This document shows, piece after piece, positions 8,277 through 16,874 of a DNA stretch of 49,638 bases. The stretch spans positions 1 to 49,638 of the forward strand of contig NZ_CAIJDE010000039.1 in assembly GCF_903819335.1 (NCBI RefSeq). Reading direction: 5' to 3'. Position 1 is the first letter of the stretch; each line of letters opens with the position of its first letter. A program made the position numbers and the translations under genes. The notes beneath the pieces were generated by a model, which was not told the origin of the DNA, did not search any database, and saw only the letters and a list, made by a program, of their open reading frames with translations. This DNA comes from Flavobacterium panici (GTDB lineage: Bacteria > Bacteroidota > Bacteroidia > Flavobacteriales > Flavobacteriaceae).

Positions 8277-9692
8277 TTAATCGGGATTAGCCAATATTTT
8301 ATACAACTCAGCATTTGAAATGTAAAACTGATTTTCAATACTAATTTGAGACAGTTTTGCGCTTACCAAATTATTCTCTCTCGAATTAAGCAAAAAGATA
8401 GAGCTTTCGCCGAAGGAAAATAATTTCTCTTCAGAATTCAGCATTGTTACATAATCTTTTACCAAATTGTCGATAACATTTTTCTGCCTTTTTAAAGAAG
8501 CGATTTCAGTTTGCTGTGCTTTTATTTTGTTTTTCAGTTCCAGTCTCTGCTGTTCAATATCAAATTTTAAATCCTGAATTTTCAGTTTTGCCATTTTCAG
8601 GCTTCCCCGCTCCTTTCTTAAAAAAATCGGAATGCTGAAATCGATATTAAACTTATAATCATCGGCATTAAAAGAATCAAAATAAGAAGGTTCAGAAATA
8701 TAATTGTAGCCTACATTTAATTTGGGAAGAAGCGAATTGGCTTTCAATTGTCTGTTAACTTCGAGCATCGACATTTTAGTTTCTAAAGCCTGAATTTTAG
8801 GATGCGAATCTAAAGTTTCAACATTGACCATCATCGCATCTGTTTTCAGCGTTTCTTCTAAAGTCAAAATTAAATTTTCTTCCGGTTTCACCATATCTCC
8901 CAATTCAACAGGCACATTTTCAAGCCATAAATAATTAGACAAATACAATTTCGCTTTAGCTAATTTTAGATTCGCGTTTTCAACATTTAATTCCCGGTTT
9001 CTAACTGTAATTCCGGCTTCAACGCTGTCAATTGCTGGAGAATCACCAAGTTCAATCAGTTTTTTTACACCTGTAAAACGTGTGCTTGCAAAACCCAGAT
9101 ATCGTTTATAAAGTTCCGCTTCATTGTAGCTTTTTCTCCATTCAAAATACGCTTCACTTGCTTTATACAAAACCTCAATCGCTCTCAGTTTTCGCTGAGC
9201 ATCACTTAGTTTTAACTGCAATTTTCCTTCGCGAACATCTGCCATTCTTTGGTTGATAAACATTCCCTGACCAAGCGCCACGCTGACTCCCAAAGAAGTT
9301 AATCCGTTATCCGGTGTACGATTCTGCGGATTATAATATTGTCCGTCTGTATCGTCAAATCCGGCTTTGATTTCGATTCCGTACCAAGTCGGAATTTTAA
9401 AACTGCTGTTTAAAATCGAATAATATTCAGTTCCTTTAAACTCTTTTTTGTTGTAATCGACTTCAATTTTAGGGTCAAAACCACCGCGCGCTAGCATCAA
9501 CGCTGCTTGCGCATTGCTAATTTCAAGATTGGCCTGTTTTACCAGCGGATGGTATTTTTTTACATATCCTAAATATTCGCTGTAACTCAATTCTTCCTTA
9601 TTAAAATCCTGACTATAAGCAGAAAAACCAAATAAAAACAAAAAAGAAAACAGTCGAACTATAGTTTTAAATTTATTTTTTGTCTTTCCCAT
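8277..9692 (-). CDS. TolC-family outer membrane efflux protein
   Basis: ATG at 9692 is preferred over 9710 because an AGGAGG Shine-Dalgarno-like sequence lies just upstream of it. The 471-residue protein has a signal peptide (IVRLFSFLFLFGFSAYSQ) and two long-helix repeats with coiled-coil character typical of outer membrane efflux channels (residues about 40-230 and 270-460). It is the last gene of an export operon and overlaps the end of the HlyD-type adaptor gene by 20 bases. It should supply the outer membrane tunnel for the ABC exporter complex. A repeat array and a terminator follow. Confidence 0.88.
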   Translation of the reverse strand: MGKTKNKFKTIVRLFSFLFLFGFSAYSQDFNKEELSYSEYLGYVKKYHPLVKQANLEISNAQAALMLARGGFDPKIEVDYNKKEFKGTEYYSILNSSFKIPTWYGIEIKAGFDDTDGQYYNPQNRTPDNGLTSLGVSVALGQGMFINQRMADVREGKLQLKLSDAQRKLRAIEVLYKASEAYFEWRKSYNEAELYKRYLGFASTRFTGVKKLIELGDSPAIDSVEAGITVRNRELNVENANLKLAKAKLYLSNYLWLENVPVELGDMVKPEENLILTLEETLKTDAMMVNVETLDSHPKIQALETKMSMLEVNRQLKANSLLPKLNVGYNYISEPSYFDSFNADDYKFNIDFSIPIFLRKERGSLKMAKLKIQDLKFDIEQQRLELKNKIKAQQTEIASLKRQKNVIDNLVKDYVTMLNSEEKLFSFGESSIFLLNSRENNLVSAKLSQISIENQFYISNAELYKILANPD

Positions 9693-11031
9693 TTTTTGCC
9701 TCCTTTTCATCTGACTTATAATAATTTGGCGGAAATCCGTTTAAGTTTCGCCATATTTCATACCAAACCGAAACGGTTTCTAATAAAGCAATACTCTGCG
9801 CTCCTGCTCCAATACTTAATTCTTTCGGCCATTTTTCATCTTTGTTTCCATCTGGCGAAATCAAAACCCTGTATTTTCCATTGGCACTAATAAAATTTTC
9901 AATCGCCACAACTCGTCCGCCAAAAGTTCCGTAAGACAGTCCAGGCCATCCAGAAAATACAATTCTCGGCCATCCGTCAAACCAAACACGAACTTTTGCA
10001 CCGCGATGCACTAACGGAAGATCGATAGGATCTACATACGTTTCTACAGCAATATCATAACTTGCCGGCATAATGCTGATAATTGGCGTTCCTTCTTTAA
10101 TTGTTTCTCCAAGCCCGGCCAGTAAAGCACGGTTTACATATCCGCTTTGCGGAGCTGTTATGTAATACAAACCATTTCTAATACTGTAGTTTACATATTG
10201 ATTTTCCAGTTTATTTACCTGAGCTTTTGTATCATATTGCGTGCTTAAAGCAGTGAATTTATCGCTTCTTGATTTTGATATTTTTTCAGCATATTCAGCC
10301 GTAATTCGGTTTATTTCTACTCTTGCATTTATCAATTCGTTTTTACTGCTCAAAAGTTTATTTTGCTGTGTAATAATATACGCTTCAGATTCTTGCAGTT
10401 TTAAACGTTTTTGTTCTACATCTGTAAGCGGTTTTAAACCTTCTTTATTTAATGCTGTTGAACGGTCAAATTGTGTTTTTGCGATTCTTAACTGCATTTT
10501 TACCGCTTCAAGATCCATGCTGTCACTTTTAATTTTCAGCTGGGCTTGTTTGATTTTATTTTGAGCTTGCTGCAGTTTTAATTCTCTTTCCGTATTAAGC
10601 GACTGCGCCTGAACGTTAAGCGAACTTACTTTATCAGCATACGATTCTACAGCCATTTTTTTGGCATCAACCTGATCTTTTGTATTTCCAACTAAATTGG
10701 GATCTAAATAATCTTCTTTGGTTTCAGAAATAAACAAAATCGTATCTCCTTTTTTTACATAATCACCTTCCTGCACATACCATTTTTCGATTCTTCCGGC
10801 AATCGCATTATGAACAGTCTGCGGTCTTTGATCTGGTTTTAATGTTGTAACAGAACCACTTCCCGAAATATTTTGTGTCCACGGAAGAAAAAGGCAGGCA
10901 ATGCAAAAAATTAAAAATCCAACAATTACTCGGTTTAAAATTTTATAGTGCGGTCTGCGGGCAACTGCAGTAATCGATTTGTATTTGCCCGGCGTTATAA
11001 GTACGTTATTATCTTTAGATATATTAAGCAT
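9673..11031 (-). CDS. HlyD-family periplasmic adaptor (membrane fusion protein)
   Basis: The 452-residue protein has one N-terminal membrane segment (VIVGFLIFCIACLFL, about 33-48), a split biotinyl-lipoyl domain (GRIEKWYVQEGDYVKKGDTI and the later APQSGYVNRALLAGLGETI), a long alpha-helical hairpin (about 130-280), and a C-terminal beta-barrel region. It links the inner membrane exporter to the TolC channel. It starts 2 bases after the ABC gene stop, so translation is probably coupled. No substrate can be inferred from it. Confidence 0.9.
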   Translation of the reverse strand: MLNISKDNNVLITPGKYKSITAVARRPHYKILNRVIVGFLIFCIACLFLPWTQNISGSGSVTTLKPDQRPQTVHNAIAGRIEKWYVQEGDYVKKGDTILFISETKEDYLDPNLVGNTKDQVDAKKMAVESYADKVSSLNVQAQSLNTERELKLQQAQNKIKQAQLKIKSDSMDLEAVKMQLRIAKTQFDRSTALNKEGLKPLTDVEQKRLKLQESEAYIITQQNKLLSSKNELINARVEINRITAEYAEKISKSRSDKFTALSTQYDTKAQVNKLENQYVNYSIRNGLYYITAPQSGYVNRALLAGLGETIKEGTPIISIMPASYDIAVETYVDPIDLPLVHRGAKVRVWFDGWPRIVFSGWPGLSYGTFGGRVVAIENFISANGKYRVLISPDGNKDEKWPKELSIGAGAQSIALLETVSVWYEIWRNLNGFPPNYYKSDEKEAKNGKDKK

Positions 11032-11033
11032 GA

Positions 11034-12689
11034 TTAAAGCTTTATGTCGTTAATAATTTTTCCATCATCAATCGTAATCATACGGCTGCATTTGTTCTTC
11101 CAGACATCATTTTTAGAAGTAACAATTACCGTCCAGTCATTTTCTTCGGCAAGTAAAAAGTCAACAATTTTACCCGACGTCAGTTCGTCCATTTTATCAA
11201 CCGGATCTTCAAGGAATAATATATTAGGTTTGGTCACAATACTTCTTGCCAATAGAATCTTTTGCACATCTGAAGCAGAAAGTTCGCGTCCGCCCGGATG
11301 AATCTGATGTTCCAGTCCGTTCGGGAAAGTTTTAATATAAGGCGTTAAACACACATTATCTAAAGCCCATTTTAAATCGTCATTATTAATGGTTTCATTT
11401 CCAAAAAGAATATTTTCCTTAATCGTTCCTTCAAAAAGCGTATCGCCTTGTAAAAGCGTTCCTGATTGTGCTCTGTAACTGTCTTCGTCTAAACGGTTCA
11501 TGAAATTATCGGTCACATACATTGCGCCGCCTTCTGGTTCAAGCAGTCCGGCAAGTAAGCGTAATAAAGTACTTTTTCCGGCACCATTTGTTCCTCTTAA
11601 AATGATCTTTTCACCCTGATTTATTTTCAGGTTAATATTTTTAAGTGATTTTTTGCTGTGTTCCGGATAATTGTAAGCAATACTTTCGGTCTCGATTGTA
11701 ATTCCTGTTTCGGTTACAGCAGAAGTTTTTGGAATACAGGCAATTTCCATATCCGTTACCTGACCAATTTTTTCTAAAGAAGTCAATACATCATAAAAAG
11801 ATTCTAACCCGAAGATTATTTTTTCTACAGAATTGATCAGCAATACAATTACAATTTCAGCTGCCACAAACTGCCCAATGTTCATTTGATGGTGAATTAC
11901 CAGAAAACCACCAATCGACAAAAGAGCAGCTGTAACAATTACCTTAAAAATAGTAAGCTGAATGTATTGTTTTTTCATTACCTGAAAGTGCTTTTCGCGG
12001 TAATTGACATAATGACTCACATAACCGTCATTTCTGTCTAAAGCATAATCGAAGCCACCTTTTCTGCGGAAACTTTCACGGTTACGGGCAATTTCCTGAA
12101 GCCAGGCCGCCACTTTATATTTAAACTTTGATTCGTTAAGACTTGTTTCTAAACCATCTTTATAAGAAAATTTAAAAATGACATACAGAATAACGATAAA
12201 TAAAAGTCCAATTACTGTAAAAAAGGAATGATACAAAACCAGTAAAATGATCCCCAAACCAACCTGAAGAAAGGCTGTACAAAAGTCCAGTAAAAGTTTT
12301 GCTGTTCCTTTTTGAACCATAAGAGTATCGAAAAATCGGTTGGCTTTTTCCGGCGCGTATTCCGAATACATTTCTTTAAACTTAATTAAAGGCAGTCTGT
12401 AAGCAAACTCAAAAGACGAACGCACAAAAATTCGCTGCTGCAGATTTTCTACGATTCGCAGCTGCAGAATGGTTAAAATTCCGCCAAAGCCAACTCCAAT
12501 TGTTACCAGAAAAACCAGTACAATCCAGGAAACACTAAGCTGTCCGCTTTGAATAAAATTAATAATGGCCTGAATTCCTAAAGGCAGGGAAAGGTTTACC
12601 AAACCTGCAAAAGCGGCATAAAATATAATTTGGTATACGTCACGTTTGTCTAACGCGAGTAAGTTGTAAAAACGTTTTAAAGGTGTCAT
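11034..12689 (-). CDS. ABC exporter (fused membrane and ATPase domains) with eroded catalytic motifs
   Basis: ATG at 12689 (MTPLKRFYNLLALDKRDVYQ) is preferred; an upstream in-frame ATG at 12773 precedes the predicted transcription start. The 551-residue half-transporter has about six membrane segments, then an ATPase domain. Walker A is intact (GTNGAGKST) and a Q-loop Gln is present (LLQGDTLFEGTI). The signature reads LSASD instead of LSGGQ, Walker B reads LFLEDP with the usual Asp-Glu order swapped, and the H-loop position reads TSKND where AHRLS is usual, with no His. A dedicated C39 peptidase domain is absent. It forms an exporter with the HlyD and TolC proteins downstream; turnover may be slow or use an unusual mechanism. 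Confidence 0.87.
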   Translation of the reverse strand: MTPLKRFYNLLALDKRDVYQIIFYAAFAGLVNLSLPLGIQAIINFIQSGQLSVSWIVLVFLVTIGVGFGGILTILQLRIVENLQQRIFVRSSFEFAYRLPLIKFKEMYSEYAPEKANRFFDTLMVQKGTAKLLLDFCTAFLQVGLGIILLVLYHSFFTVIGLLFIVILYVIFKFSYKDGLETSLNESKFKYKVAAWLQEIARNRESFRRKGGFDYALDRNDGYVSHYVNYREKHFQVMKKQYIQLTIFKVIVTAALLSIGGFLVIHHQMNIGQFVAAEIVIVLLINSVEKIIFGLESFYDVLTSLEKIGQVTDMEIACIPKTSAVTETGITIETESIAYNYPEHSKKSLKNINLKINQGEKIILRGTNGAGKSTLLRLLAGLLEPEGGAMYVTDNFMNRLDEDSYRAQSGTLLQGDTLFEGTIKENILFGNETINNDDLKWALDNVCLTPYIKTFPNGLEHQIHPGGRELSASDVQKILLARSIVTKPNILFLEDPVDKMDELTSGKIVDFLLAEENDWTVIVTSKNDVWKNKCSRMITIDDGKIINDIKL

Positions 12690-12774
12690 GGATTTATATA
12701 TAAATACAAGATTAATAGATGTTAATTTACGAAAAATATCGCATTTAGGATTACAAAAACTATCATAATCCAAT

Positions 12775-12782
12775 CAAAACTA
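12775..12782 (-). promoter_or_regulatory. Candidate -7 element for the ABC exporter gene
   Basis: On the minus strand this reads TAGTTTTG, which fits TAnnTTTG. It overlaps no coding sequence and would start RNA near 12769, supporting the ATG at 12689 and a leader of about 80 bases. The transporter genes may also be read from upstream of the small secreted-protein gene. Confidence 0.35.
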
Positions 12783-12787
12783 AACAC

Positions 12788-13192
12788 TTATATTACAAAT
12801 CGTGGAGGCGGCAAATGAATCTTGCCGTGAAATCCAAATGAGAAAATTGGATTGTCTATATAATTTTTTCCTTTAAGATTATTTTGAAAATAAAATCCCG
12901 GTACAGACGCATCCAGAGGAACGAGATATTCTAATAACACAATTCCTTTTGCAAGTTTTGTGGTTTTAGTATCTTTTGTTTCGTAGTCATCAAGTTCTTC
13001 GGGAATACCGTCGCACTTAAAGATTTTCTTTAAAAGATTGCAGGCTATTCCTTTCACAGAATGAGTTTCTGTATTTTCTTTTATAATTCGGCTAAAAGTT
13101 GCTGAGACATTAATACTGCTCATTAAAAAATAGCCGATTAGTAACGCCTGAAGGCATTTACATAAAAGGCTATTTTTAATTTTATTAAGCAT
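12788..13192 (-). CDS. Small secreted protein of unknown function (ends in LPPPRF)
   Basis: I do not recognise a characterised family. The 134-residue product has an N-terminal hydrophobic segment (LQALLIGYFLMSSINVSATF, about 16-35) consistent with a signal peptide. The middle is charged (EELDDYETKDTKTTKLAKG), and the C-terminal part is rich in Gly, His and Pro, ending HLPPPRFVI. It has four cysteines, two of them in the mature part (GIACNLLKKIFKCDG). It lies directly upstream of the ABC-HlyD-TolC genes on the same strand, so it could be an accessory or a substrate of that system; this rests on position only. Confidence 0.7.
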   Translation of the reverse strand: MLNKIKNSLLCKCLQALLIGYFLMSSINVSATFSRIIKENTETHSVKGIACNLLKKIFKCDGIPEELDDYETKDTKTTKLAKGIVLLEYLVPLDASVPGFYFQNNLKGKNYIDNPIFSFGFHGKIHLPPPRFVI

Positions 13193-13313
13193 TGCAAAAA
13201 AATAATTTCAGGGTGCAAGTTAAAACTAAATTTTCGTCGCTACATTAGAATAACATTAGAATTCATATTATTATCACCCGCTGATTTTACTGACTTTCTT
13301 ACTAATAAAATCA

Positions 13314-13340
13314 TAAAAAAAGCGGCTCGACGGCCGCTTT
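13314..13340 (-). terminator. Terminator after the doxX-like gene
   Basis: The stem AAAGCGGC (13319-13326) and GCCGCTTT (13333-13340) encloses TCGACG. On the minus strand it is followed by a T-run, as expected for the end of the doxX-like message. Confidence 0.75.
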
Positions 13341-13364
13341 ATAATTTTATATTTTAATGAGTTT

Positions 13365-13766
13365 TTAATCCCATTTATTGCTTTTTGAAGCTGCAAATTT
13401 TCCTCCTCCGGTAAAAAACAATGCAATTGCCGTAAAGAAATATAACCCCAGAAGGTCTAATTCCCAACCTCCGTGATCGCTTAATTTAAAAATATCCTGA
13501 CTGTGTGCCATTAAAACTGCAACGAAACAGTTGAAAGCAAATATTAAAGCAGCAATTCTGGTTCTAAAACCAATTATAATTAAGATTGGTGCCAAAATTT
13601 CGCCTATGATAACACCATAAGCAAAGAAACCCGGAAGTCCTTTTTCAACAAGCATTCCGCTTATGAAATCTAAACCGCCTTTAAATTTTGAAATACCATG
13701 CAAAAGCATTAAAAATCCAATTGTAATACGAAGTATTAACAAACCAAAATCGTTGTTTTTTCTCAT
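13365..13766 (-). CDS. DoxX-family membrane protein
   Basis: The 133-residue protein has four hydrophobic segments and the DoxX pattern: LRITIGFLMLLHGISKF near the N-terminus, GVIIGEILAPILIIIGFRTR in the middle and a C-terminal FFTAIALFFTGGGKF. Family members are small inner membrane proteins linked to redox balance or sulphur chemistry, with poorly defined activity. The gene is monocistronic, has its own terminator, and is divergent from the TetR-MFS operon. It may be co-regulated through the TetR operator in the shared 207-base region, though I see no clear promoter for it. Confidence 0.85.
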   Translation of the reverse strand: MRKNNDFGLLILRITIGFLMLLHGISKFKGGLDFISGMLVEKGLPGFFAYGVIIGEILAPILIIIGFRTRIAALIFAFNCFVAVLMAHSQDIFKLSDHGGWELDLLGLYFFTAIALFFTGGGKFAASKSNKWD

Positions 13767-13907
13767 TTTTAAATAATTAGGTTAATAAAACAATTCAATA
13801 TTCATACCAAATAATATTGAGTATGATAGCTGCTAAGAGTAAAAATAGTAAAATTATATTGGGAACCAACTTTTGCCCTTTTTAAAGTTTTTTGAAAAAA
13901 ATTTTTC

Positions 13908-13944
13908 ATAAATGAATAAACGTTCATTTATTATTATATATTTG
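13908..13944 (+). promoter_or_regulatory. TetR operator and promoter of the MFS pump operon
   Basis: A perfect 9-base inverted repeat, ATAAATGAA (13908-13916) and TTCATTTAT (13923-13931), has a 6-base spacer. It is followed by TATATTTG at 13937-13944, which fits the -7 consensus. The operator covers the expected -33 zone, so binding should block transcription of the tetR-like gene and the pump behind it. Confidence 0.7.
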
Positions 13945-13973
13945 CAGAGTCAATTCAATAAATCCTTTTCATT

Positions 13974-14567
13974 TTGAGAACAAGAGATATTAATAAAGAA
14001 GAATTAGTTAAAGAGAAAACTATAGAAATGATTGTAAAGTATGGCATCGAAGGCTTTACAATGAACAAACTTGCGAAAGAGTGCGGGATTTCTGTAGCGA
14101 CACTTTACATTTATTATGCCGACAAGGAAGATCTGATTAAAAAAATTGGAACTGAAATGGGCACTTACTTCTTTAAAAGTTCGCTTAAAGATTTCTCGCC
14201 AGATATGCCTTTTGTAGAAGGTCTCGCCAAGCAATGGGAAAACCGATCAGAGTTTATGCTGAAAAACACTGATAAAATTGCCTGCTGGGAAATTCTGCAA
14301 AATTCAAATTATGGCGAACATATCGTTAACGAAAGTTTGATGGAACTCAAAGAAATCATGACAAAGTTTTTGCATCGGGCAATTGAAAGAAAAGAAATAG
14401 TACCAGTATCAAAGGAGGTATTCTGGAGTATTGCTTATGGCCCGTTGTACAATTTACTTCGTTTTCATGAAAAAGGTAAAGGACTTGGAGGTACCACTCC
14501 ATTTCAATTAACAAATGAAATACAACAAGAAGCTTTTAGACTCGTGATAAAGGCATTAACACCTTAA
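13974..14567 (+). CDS. TetR-family repressor of the adjacent MFS pump
   Basis: A TTG start at 13974 is required, because the first in-frame ATG lies inside the DNA-binding domain and a stop codon is just upstream. The 197-residue protein has the TetR helix-turn-helix (FTMNKLAKECGISVATLYIYYADKEDLI, about 29-56) and a variable ligand-binding domain. It heads an operon with a 70-residue protein and an MFS pump, and a palindromic operator overlaps its promoter. This is the usual layout of a drug- or metabolite-responsive efflux module; the inducer is unknown. Confidence 0.87.
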   Translation: MRTRDINKEELVKEKTIEMIVKYGIEGFTMNKLAKECGISVATLYIYYADKEDLIKKIGTEMGTYFFKSSLKDFSPDMPFVEGLAKQWENRSEFMLKNTDKIACWEILQNSNYGEHIVNESLMELKEIMTKFLHRAIERKEIVPVSKEVFWSIAYGPLYNLLRFHEKGKGLGGTTPFQLTNEIQQEAFRLVIKALTP

Positions 14568-14577
14568 ATTTTATGTT

Positions 14578-14790
14578 ATGAATGTATTGATATTCGCCAC
14601 TAATATAAAAACAGAGACAAGTAAAAACAAAATCGCAACGTTTTTAAACGCAAACAAATCTATATTGCAATGGTCTATTGACCAGGAAGATATTGATTGC
14701 GTATTGAGAATTATAAGCGAAAAACTAAATGCAGCTCAAATTATTGACTTATTGAATTTTCACAATTTTGACTGCAAAGAACTACAATAA
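14578..14790 (+). CDS. Small soluble protein, ferredoxin-like fold suspected
   Basis: The 70-residue product (MNVLIFATNIKTETSKNK...) lies 10 bases after the tetR stop and 4 bases before the MFS start, so it is almost certainly translated as part of that operon. The pattern of a beta strand at the N-terminus, helix, WSIDQEDIDCVLRI strand, helix and NFDCKEL end resembles the heavy-metal-associated (HMA) ferredoxin-like fold, but there is no CxxC metal motif. A role as a metal chaperone is therefore unlikely; function is unknown. Confidence 0.7.
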   Translation: MNVLIFATNIKTETSKNKIATFLNANKSILQWSIDQEDIDCVLRIISEKLNAAQIIDLLNFHNFDCKELQ

Positions 14791-14794
14791 TTAT

Positions 14795-16036
14795 ATGAAC
14801 GAAAAACAAACTATCGAAACCGGTTTTAATGGCTATCAAAAACTGGTTATATTTCTTTTAGCCATGACACAATTTACGGTTGTGCTTGATTTTATGGTAA
14901 TGTCGCCACTTGGGGATATTATGATTAAAACCTTAAATATTACGGCTTCTCAATTTGGTATTGCCGTTTCTGCTTATGCTTTTAGTGCCGGGATTTCCGG
15001 ATTGCTTACGGCTGGTTTTGCAGATAAATTTGACCGAAAAAAATTGTTACTTTTCTTTTACATCGGATTTACAATCGGAACTTTATTTTGTGCCCTTGCC
15101 CCTAACTTTTTTCTGTTGGTTGCAGCACGCGTTTTCACCGGATTATTTGGCGGTGTAATTGGTTCAATCTCTCTTGCTATTGTTGCTGATTTATTCAGCC
15201 TGAAGCAAAGAGGAAAAGTAATGGGATTTATTCAAATGGGATTTGGCGTTAGTCAGGTTCTTGGAATCCCAATTGGTTTATACATTGCAAATGCCTGGGG
15301 ATGGCACGTTCCGTTTTTATGGATCGCAGCAATGGCGGCTATTATCACAATGATTTTATATGTAAAATTAAAACCTGTTACGGAGCATTTACATTTAAAA
15401 CAAGAGAAAACAGCCTTGAAACATTTGGTACATACTATTTCTAAAAAGAATTATCAGGTTGGATTTTTAGCTACTGCCCTGCTTTCTATTGGAGGTTTTA
15501 TGATGATGCCTTTTGGTAGTGCGTTTGCCATCAACAACCTTAAAGTAACTAACGAACAGTTACCTTTATTATTCATGATTACCGGAATTGCAACTTTAAT
15601 TACAATGCCTTTTATTGGTAAGTTGAGTGACAGGGTAAATAAATTTAAAATCTTTGCATTTGCTACTGTATCTGCTGTGATTCTAATCAATATTTATTCT
15701 CATTTTGGCCCAACTCCATTCTATATTGTATTGCTTATCAACGTTTTTATGATGGCAACGATTATGAGCAGAATGGTTCCGTCAACGACTTTAACGTCTG
15801 CCATTCCAGATCCGCAGGATCGTGGTGCGTTTATGAGTATTAACTCGTCTTTACAGCAAATGGCCGGAGGTTTTGGCGCTGTAATTGCCGGATTAATCAT
15901 TTATCAAAAAGACAGTTATGCACCGTTAGAACATTATGATATTCTAGCCATGACGGCTTCTGGAATTATGTTACTTACTATCTTTTTAGTATTTAGAGTA
16001 AGTAAAATTGTTGATACCAAAACGAATAAACTTTAA
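14795..16036 (+). CDS. Major facilitator superfamily transporter (drug/metabolite efflux type)
   Basis: The start at 14795 (MNEKQTIETGFNG) is 4 bases after the previous stop; an upstream in-frame ATG at 14768 would overlap it. The 413-residue protein has about 12 membrane segments. The first carries the antiporter-like motif VLDFMVMSPLGDIM, and loop 2-3 carries the MFS motif A variant GFADKFDRKKLL. Length and motifs fit proton-driven DHA1-type exporters. Under TetR control, it probably expels the compound that the TetR protein senses. Two terminators flank a repeat element downstream. Confidence 0.9.
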   Translation: MNEKQTIETGFNGYQKLVIFLLAMTQFTVVLDFMVMSPLGDIMIKTLNITASQFGIAVSAYAFSAGISGLLTAGFADKFDRKKLLLFFYIGFTIGTLFCALAPNFFLLVAARVFTGLFGGVIGSISLAIVADLFSLKQRGKVMGFIQMGFGVSQVLGIPIGLYIANAWGWHVPFLWIAAMAAIITMILYVKLKPVTEHLHLKQEKTALKHLVHTISKKNYQVGFLATALLSIGGFMMMPFGSAFAINNLKVTNEQLPLLFMITGIATLITMPFIGKLSDRVNKFKIFAFATVSAVILINIYSHFGPTPFYIVLLINVFMMATIMSRMVPSTTLTSAIPDPQDRGAFMSINSSLQQMAGGFGAVIAGLIIYQKDSYAPLEHYDILAMTASGIMLLTIFLVFRVSKIVDTKTNKL

Positions 16037-16076
16037 TCTGGATTTTATTCTCAGAATAAATAAATTCTCAAATAAT

Positions 16077-16110
16077 AAAGAGCTGCCTCTAAAGTCGAGG
16101 CAGCTCTTTT
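16077..16110. terminator. Terminator hairpin after the MFS gene
   Basis: The perfect stem AAAGAGCTGCCTC (16077-16089) and GAGGCAGCTCTTT (16097-16109) is followed by T residues on the plus strand. Read on the minus strand, the loop region is TCGACTTTAGA, nearly the loop of the two cassette terminators (TCGACTTTTGA). Confidence 0.8.
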
Positions 16111-16171
16111 GCTATAAATATTTTGTTAGTTTTTAGAGACTTAATTGGTCAATTTTTGATATCCGATTTAT

Positions 16172-16348
16172 CATTCCATAGGAATGTTTCGTAGGTAGAA
16201 AAAAATAAAGATCAGCCATATTTGCGTTCCATAGGAACGTTTGATAGGTCAGATTATAAAAAAACAATGTCCAAATCAAACGTTCCCACGGAACGTAAAC
16301 CATTGTAACAATATAATTTTCTACCAATGAAATGTTCCTACGGAACAT
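16172..16348 (+). repeat. 177-bp four-palindrome element, copy 2
   Basis: The palindromes are CATTCCATAGGAATG (16172-16186), GCGTTCCATAGGAACGT near 16224-16240, ACGTTCCCACGGAACGT near 16280-16295, and ATGTTCCTACGGAACAT (16332-16348). It is in the opposite orientation to the copy at 8018-8194 and has the same length. Centre bases of the palindromes differ between copies while the arms are kept. A terminator follows 14 bases later, as in copy 1. Confidence 0.8.
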
Positions 16349-16362
16349 GGAACATTTAAAAT

Positions 16363-16401
16363 AAAAGAGGCTGTTTCGACTTTTGAGACAGCCTCTTTTT
16401 T
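16363..16401 (+). terminator. Terminator hairpin of the second 3'-end cassette
   Basis: The stem GAGGCTGT/ACAGCCTC, flanked by A- and T-runs, encloses TTCGACTTTTGAG. It matches the loop of the terminator at 7966-8005, although four stem positions differ in a paired fashion. Confidence 0.75.
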
Positions 16402-16874
16402 ATCCTTATTAACACAGCAAATAAACTCATTTCCCAGCCTATAACAATTATAACCGTATAGAAAACTCAATTTCAGTATGTTATAATCTTTAAGCTAATG
16501 TTAATTTTTCAAACTTTTAACAACTAATCTAACATTATAAAAGTTTTAGTACCAAAAATTATCTCTTTTGTGACATAAAATCTTACTCCTGTGTCAATTT
16601 ATCAATAGCCTTTTTATATCTCCAGTAATTTTAGTAGAAAAAACAAGGCTCAATATCAAAACTAATACTACTGTGTCGGAGCAAAGTAACGCTACTAATA
16701 CTTGCGCTTCAAAACTTGCGGAAACAGCCAATTGTATAAGCTTGACTTTACTTCTGGAGGTATCATCGCATCTATACTCAAGGTACAACGTTAGCATATT
16801 GGACTTAAACATGTTACATCAAAAACCAATTAACAAAAAATGTTTAACCCTTTAATTCCCAAAAAACTAACACC
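16402..16874. other. 473-base gap upstream of the oxidative cluster
   Basis: No convincing gene is present. Short ORFs on both strands overlap one another in 16594-16855 and show no recognisable domain. I see no clear TAnnTTTG element near the first cluster gene, so the promoter is not assigned. The stretch may hold a long 5' leader or a binding region for a cluster regulator, but nothing specific can be supported. Confidence 0.5.

Noticed and set aside
12690..12773. N-terminal extension of the ABC exporter from ATG 12773
   Set aside because: A -7 element at 12775-12782 would start RNA downstream of it, and the extension does not resemble the family.
16133..16348. Minus-strand ORF of 71 codons
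   Set aside because: It runs through the palindromic repeat element and owes its length to the repeat, not to coding constraint.
16673..16855. ORF of 60 codons from a GTG just upstream of the oxidative cluster
   Set aside because: No domain, poor protein-like composition, overlaps an opposite-strand ORF, and no ribosome site that I can see.
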